Shown here: piece by piece, positions 60,477-64,000 of the stretch
Position numbering within the stretch: the stretch's first letter is position 1
Layout of the letters: each line of letters starts with the position of its first letter
DNA from: Propionibacteriales bacterium
GTDB lineage: Bacteria > Actinomycetota > Actinomycetes > Propionibacteriales > Nocardioidaceae
DNA length: 64,000 nucleotides
Direction of reading: 5' to 3'
NCBI GenBank assembly: GCA_026392415.1
Contig: JAPLCC010000011.1
Location: 1 to 64,000 of the forward strand
Notes under the pieces: model-generated
Database searches by the model: none
Told to the model about the DNA's origin: nothing
What the model saw: the letters and a program-made list of their open reading frames with translations, nothing else
Program-made: the position numbers and the translations under genes

Positions 60477-60956
60477 TCAGGCGAGGGCCTTCTCGATGTC
60501 CTTGCTGATCTTCTCGGGCTTGGTGGTCGGCGCGTAGCGGTCGATGACCTGCCCGTCCTTGCCGACCAGGAACTTCGTGAAGTTCCACTTGATGCCGCCG
60601 CCGATCAGGCCGCCCTTCTGGGACTTCAGCCACTGGTAGACCGGGTGCGTCTCGTCGCCGTTGACATCGATCTTCGAGAACATCGGGAACGTGACGCCGT
60701 AGTTCTTCTGGCAGAAACCGGCGATGGCTTCGTCGTCGTCGAGCTCCTGGTTGGCGAACTGGTCGCACGGGAAGCCGAGGACCGCGAAGCCGCGGTCGCC
60801 GTACTTGTCGAACAGCCCCTGGAGGCCCTCGAACTGCGGGGTGAACCCGCACTTGGAGGCAGTGTTGACGACGAGCACCACCTTGCCGTCGTACGACGAC
60901 AGCTCGATCGGCTTGCCATCGATCGCGGTGGCGGAGAAGTCGTGAAGAGTGGTCAT
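60477..60956 (-). CDS. Glutathione peroxidase-family (thioredoxin-type) peroxidase
   Basis: 159 residues. Peroxidatic Cys36 is in NTASKCGFTPQ and Cys64 in GFPCDQFANQE; the tetrad Gln and Trp are seen as GFPCDQF and IKWNFTKFLV. A Cys (not Sec) at the active site suggests a thioredoxin-dependent reduction of H2O2 or lipid hydroperoxides. It stands alone on the minus strand next to the small membrane protein gene. Confidence 0.94.
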   Translation of the reverse strand: MTTLHDFSATAIDGKPIELSSYDGKVVLVVNTASKCGFTPQFEGLQGLFDKYGDRGFAVLGFPCDQFANQELDDDEAIAGFCQKNYGVTFPMFSKIDVNGDETHPVYQWLKSQKGGLIGGGIKWNFTKFLVGKDGQVIDRYAPTTKPEKISKDIEKALA

Positions 60957-60969
60957 GCCCGCAAGTGTG

Positions 60970-61374
60970 TCACCGGGCCCGCAATGCCCGTGCCTGCATC
61001 AGGGCCAGGTCGGCGACGACGAGCGCCTGAGCGACCGCCCAGGCGCGGCCCGGACCATCGAGCCCGAACATGCCGGTGGCGGCGACCTCGAGCGAGGCGA
61101 TCACCCACACGGCGTTGCCGAGGACGATCGCCCAGCCGGCGCGCGCCGACATCGAGCTGCGGGCGTAGAGGCCGACGACGGTGGCGTAGCCGAGCATGAA
61201 CAGACCGAGCCAGCGGTACGTCGCGGCGTCGGCACCGAGCAGGTCGGCGATCGGTCCGGCGAGGGCGAGGTAGGCGAGTCCGTTGACGCCCGAGACGACG
61301 GAGTCGGCGGCGAACCAGAAGCGGCCCGTCGTGGTCGAAGTGGCAGTGGCGAGAGGAGCGGTGGTTGTGGTCAT
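60970..61374 (-). CDS. Small four-helix membrane protein, 134 aa
   Basis: A Thr-rich N-terminus is followed by about four membrane segments (SGVNGLAYLALAGPIADLLG, WLGLFMLGYATVVGLYA, GWAIVLGNAVWVIASLEVAA, AWAVAQALVVADLALM). No motif that I recognise. The pattern resembles small actinobacterial membrane proteins of unknown role. It starts 13 bp after the peroxidase gene in transcription order it precedes, so the pair may be co-transcribed. Confidence 0.75.
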   Translation of the reverse strand: MTTTTAPLATATSTTTGRFWFAADSVVSGVNGLAYLALAGPIADLLGADAATYRWLGLFMLGYATVVGLYARSSMSARAGWAIVLGNAVWVIASLEVAATGMFGLDGPGRAWAVAQALVVADLALMQARALRAR

Positions 61375-61422
61375 GCCATGACTCTCACCCGGCTGGTGGT
61401 CTCCTGACGATGACCTCAGAGG

Positions 61423-62046
61423 TCATGCGGAGTCCTCAGCCGTGGTCGGACCGGACGGCGCCAGCCCCGGCCACGGCGCGCCCCAGCGGTCGCCGTACGC
61501 CGTCTCGACCAGCGGTCGGCGCGAGCGGACCCGGTGCTCGCGCTCGGCGTCCCGCTCGCTGACCTCCGCGGGATTGCCGCGCACGCCCACGGCGATGCCG
61601 GCGACGACGCGGGCGTTGGCCGGCACCCCGAGCGCCGAGCCGACAGCGTCGTGGTCGAATCCCGCGAACTGGTGGGCATCCAGGCCCATCGCCTTCGCCT
61701 GCAGGGTGAGGTGGGCGGACGCCTGGCCCAGGTCGTGGAGGGGGTACGTCGGGTCGCCGGGCTCGTCGTCCTCGGTGTCGACCACCGCGACCGAGATGAA
61801 GACGACGGAGGCTCGTGGGACCCACCCGGAGTTGCCCCGGCTGAGGTGCGGCACCAGCGCCTCGTGGGCTGCGTTGCCCCGCACCGCGACCAGGTAACGC
61901 CACGGCTGGCGGTTGCCGCTGCTCGGCGCCCACTGGGCGGCCTCGAGCAATCGGGTGATCTCGCTGTCCGTCAGCTCGTGGGTGGCGTCGAAGACACTCG
62001 GGCTCCAGCGGGAACGCAGCGGCTCCACGATGTCGACAGGGTTCAT
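61423..62046 (-). CDS. Nitroreductase family protein
   Basis: 207 residues. The FMN-binding N-terminus is LEAAQWAPSSGNRQPWRYLV. A central helix AHLTLQAKAMGLDAHQFAGF follows and the C-terminus ends GLAPSGPTTAEDSA. FMN-dependent reduction of nitro compounds, quinones or flavin precursors is expected. It is 16 bp from the response regulator stop on the same strand. Confidence 0.9.
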   Translation of the reverse strand: MNPVDIVEPLRSRWSPSVFDATHELTDSEITRLLEAAQWAPSSGNRQPWRYLVAVRGNAAHEALVPHLSRGNSGWVPRASVVFISVAVVDTEDDEPGDPTYPLHDLGQASAHLTLQAKAMGLDAHQFAGFDHDAVGSALGVPANARVVAGIAVGVRGNPAEVSERDAEREHRVRSRRPLVETAYGDRWGAPWPGLAPSGPTTAEDSA

Positions 62047-62062
62047 GGAGCGAGTATCGCGG

Positions 62063-62704
62063 TCAGACGTTGAGCCAGGTGAGCACCGCCCGGACCCGAC
62101 GGTGGTCGTCGGCGTCGGCGGGCAGGTCGAGCTTCGCGAAGATGCTGTTGATGTGCTTGGCCACGGCCTTCTCGGTGACCACCAGCGACTCCGCGATGCC
62201 CGCGTTGGCGCGGCCTTCAGCCATCAGGGCGAGCACCTCGCGCTCACGCTCGGTGAGCCGTTCGATGGGCGAGTCCTTGCGGCGTTCGAGGACGGCGGCC
62301 ACGACCGAGGGATCCAGCACCGTCGCCCCGGCCGCCACCCGTCGTACGGCGTCGACGAACTCGGCGACGTCGGACACCCGGTCCTTGAGCAGGTAACCCA
62401 CCGCGCCCTCACCGCTCGCCAGCAGCTCGCGTGCATAGAGCTGTTCGACGTACTGCGACAGCACCAGCACCGGGAATCCCGGCCGTGTGGCGCGCGCAGC
62501 GATCGCGGCGCGCAGGCCCTCGTCGGTGAACGTCGGCGGCATCCGTACGTCGACCACGGCCGCGTCGGCGCGCGGATCGGCGAGGGCGCGCTCGAGCTCG
62601 GGCAGGTTGTCGACGGCGGCGATCACCTCGAAGCCCTTGGCCTCCAGGAGCTGGGTGAGCCCGGCCCGCAGGAGGGCGTGGTCCTCGGCGAGCACTACGC
62701 GCAC
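62063..62704 (-). CDS. LuxR-type response regulator
   Basis: 213 residues from GTG 62704 with a GGGAGG site. VRVVLAEDHALLRAG, phosphoacceptor Asp52 (VVDVRMPP), Lys near position 105 (YLLKDRV). The LuxR HTH is LTEREREVLALMAEGRANAG ... KAVAKHINSIFAKLDL. It overlaps the kinase gene by 10 nt. The very long open frame upstream is antisense to the kinase and is not real. Confidence 0.94.
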   Translation of the reverse strand: MRVVLAEDHALLRAGLTQLLEAKGFEVIAAVDNLPELERALADPRADAAVVDVRMPPTFTDEGLRAAIAARATRPGFPVLVLSQYVEQLYARELLASGEGAVGYLLKDRVSDVAEFVDAVRRVAAGATVLDPSVVAAVLERRKDSPIERLTEREREVLALMAEGRANAGIAESLVVTEKAVAKHINSIFAKLDLPADADDHRRVRAVLTWLNV

Positions 62705-63822
62705 GGAACCTCCCAGCTGACGACCGTCGGGCCACCGACCGGGCTCGACAGGGACATGGTGCCGTCGAAGGCAGCCAGGCGCGCGGCGATGCCCTGCAGA
62801 CCGGAGCCGGCGCGGGGGTCTGCGCCGCCACGACCGTCGTCGCCGACCTCGCCGCGCAGCACTCCGTCGGAGTGCGTCAGCCGGACCCAGGTCTGCGCGC
62901 CACCGGCGTGCTTGGTGGCATTGGCGAGGCACTCGGCGACGGTGAAGTAGACGGCCGACTCGACCGGCGCGGGCAGCCGCCCGGGCACGTCGAGGGCAAG
63001 CTCGACGGGCACGGCCATGTCCAGCGCGAGCGCCGACACCGCACCGGTCAGACCACGATCGGCCAGCACCGGTGGGTGGATCCCGCGGACGACGTCGCGC
63101 AGCTCGCCGAGCACGGCCGAGGAATTGGACCTGGCGTCGAGCACCAGACGGCGGGCCGCCTCGGGGTCGCTCTCGAACAGGTCTTCGGCGAGGCCCAGGC
63201 TCAGGGACACGGCAGCCAGGCGGGCCTGCGGGCCGTCGTGCAGGTCGCGCTCGATCCGGCGCAGCTCGGCGGCCGAATGGTCGACGACGACGGCGCGGGA
63301 CTCGGTCAGCACCTGAACCCGTTGTTCGAGCCGCTCGGTGCGACCGATGGTGAGGATCGCCCGGTCGACACTGGCCCGCGCGCGCATCAGCGGCCCGACG
63401 CCGTACCACCAGATCGGCCAGGTCACCACGGCGAGGAAAGTCAGGAGCGCCAGCAACGAGAGGACGAATCCGAACGTCATCGCCCACACCATCCAGAGCA
63501 GGTCGCGCCAGGTCATCGAGTCGGCGGCGCGGGTCTGGAGGTTGCGGAGCAGGCCGCCCGGCAGGGGTCGGTACGGCGCGACGAGCGGCGTCCCGAGGAG
63601 CCGCCCCGCCGTCGACCTGTGGACGCCGACCAGGGCGCGCATCAACGGCAACAAACCCGCGAGCAGGAGCACCCCGACCCAGACCACGACGAGCACCGCG
63701 CTGACGTTGACCAGCACGAAGACGACCACGACCGGCGCGAACAGCAGCACGTGGAGCGCGGCGTACCCGGTCGCCGCCCAGCGACCGGCGCGCTCGTCGA
63801 CGTACGGCACCGGATGGGTCAT
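62695..63822 (-). CDS. Sensor histidine kinase (NarL-type, HisKA_3)
   Basis: 375 residues from ATG 63822, which has a GGGAGG site at the right distance; ATG 63831 is too close to it. Four N-terminal membrane helices (ALHVLLFAPVVVVFVLV, LVVVWVGVLLLAGLLPL, LLWMVWAMTFGFVLSLLALL, LAVVTWPIWWYGV) precede a kinase core with RIERDLHDGPQARLAAVS (phospho-His) and an ATPase domain (VAECLANATKHAGG, GSGLQGIAARLAAFD). It pairs with the overlapping regulator. Confidence 0.93.
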   Translation of the reverse strand: MTHPVPYVDERAGRWAATGYAALHVLLFAPVVVVFVLVNVSAVLVVVWVGVLLLAGLLPLMRALVGVHRSTAGRLLGTPLVAPYRPLPGGLLRNLQTRAADSMTWRDLLWMVWAMTFGFVLSLLALLTFLAVVTWPIWWYGVGPLMRARASVDRAILTIGRTERLEQRVQVLTESRAVVVDHSAAELRRIERDLHDGPQARLAAVSLSLGLAEDLFESDPEAARRLVLDARSNSSAVLGELRDVVRGIHPPVLADRGLTGAVSALALDMAVPVELALDVPGRLPAPVESAVYFTVAECLANATKHAGGAQTWVRLTHSDGVLRGEVGDDGRGGADPRAGSGLQGIAARLAAFDGTMSLSSPVGGPTVVSWEVPCA

Positions 63823-63962
63823 GGGTCCCATCCTCCCGTGCCGCGGGTGATCGTGGCAGGGGTGCAGGCACCACCACGGGTCGGGTCGCTCCACCCCTGA
63901 CCCGCGGCGCCGGTGGCGGTTCGCTGGAACCAGCTTCCGATCCCTCCCACCAAGGAGTCCCC

Positions 63963-64000
63963 ATGTCCCGATTCCCGCTCAGTGCGATCCCCACCCGGGC
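63963..64000 (+). CDS. Start of an unidentified gene running off the window
   Basis: ATG at 63963 follows an AAGGAG ribosome site by 6 nt. The visible codons read MSRFPLSAIPTR. Divergent from the kinase gene. Nothing about its function can be said from 12 codons. Confidence 0.55.
   Translation, partial: MSRFPLSAIPTR

Noticed and set aside
62704..63994. A 643-codon response regulator
   Set aside because: Only the last 213 codons match the family; the upstream part is antisense-like reading of the kinase gene region.

Overview
The window comes from a high-GC actinobacterium. Divergent and convergent operons are joined by 1-4 nt ATGA/GTGA/TGATG overlaps. It carries an actinobacterial AlkB-rubredoxin fusion, an actinobacterial-type acyl-CoA carboxylase, a TIGR03084-like protein, an LLM-class oxidoreductase and several LuxR-type two-component pairs. 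Together with a dispersed palindromic repeat I associate with the family, these suggest Nocardioides or a close Nocardioidaceae relative. This is inferred from gene content; no marker gene (rRNA, ribosomal protein) is present.

Layout. 1-5126: 3'-truncated giant secreted repeat protein (GEVED, DUF6923-like and DUF7507-like modules) with an ECF-type sigma factor just upstream and a divergent small unknown gene. 5481-15201: one minus-strand operon (TetR, TIGR03084-like, AtuA-like, acyl-CoA dehydrogenase, SRPBCC, acyl-CoA carboxylase beta and alpha, acyl-CoA dehydrogenase) for a branched-chain or terpenoid acyl-CoA route. 15200-15942: Phd/VapB-VapC toxin-antitoxin module with a three-half-site operator. 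15945-20132: PadR-regulated ABC exporter with a 53-aa coupled small protein. 20159-26956: an aldehyde-dehydrogenase-fold protein lacking its catalytic residues, a secreted subtilase and a second ABC system.

27052-38586: nine-gene minus-strand operon for reductive pyrimidine catabolism (amidohydrolase, dihydropyrimidinase, LLM oxidoreductase, two-permease ABC importer, omega-aminotransferase, methylmalonate-semialdehyde dehydrogenase), divergent from a MocR-type regulator. No recognisable dihydropyrimidine dehydrogenase is present, which makes the LLM enzyme interesting. 38693-42985: FadB-type protein and thiolase, divergent from a MerR regulator. 43068-46507: DEAD-box helicase, alpha-methylacyl-CoA racemase and a DCC-family protein. 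46561-53059: M15 peptidase lipoprotein, alkane hydroxylase operon (AlkB-rubredoxin fusion, ferredoxin, TetR) with a well-formed operator, an alkaline-phosphatase-fold protein and a P450 with an overlapping small gene. 53243-64000: two NarL-type two-component systems, a flotillin/NfeD pair, TetR plus MMPL exporter, glutathione peroxidase, a small membrane protein, a nitroreductase and the first codons of another gene.

The dominant metabolic theme is oxidation of hydrophobic and branched substrates: alkane and P450 hydroxylation feeding racemase, acyl-CoA dehydrogenases, carboxylase, FadB and thiolase, plus nitrogen salvage from pyrimidines. The most unusual structural observation is a roughly 38-bp palindromic repeat present at least five times. 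Two copies are read in frame as the peptide SLVEEVAQQ-S/P-SRD inside the alpha and beta subunits of the same acyl-CoA carboxylase. I saw no rRNA, tRNA, CRISPR array, transposase or prophage gene.
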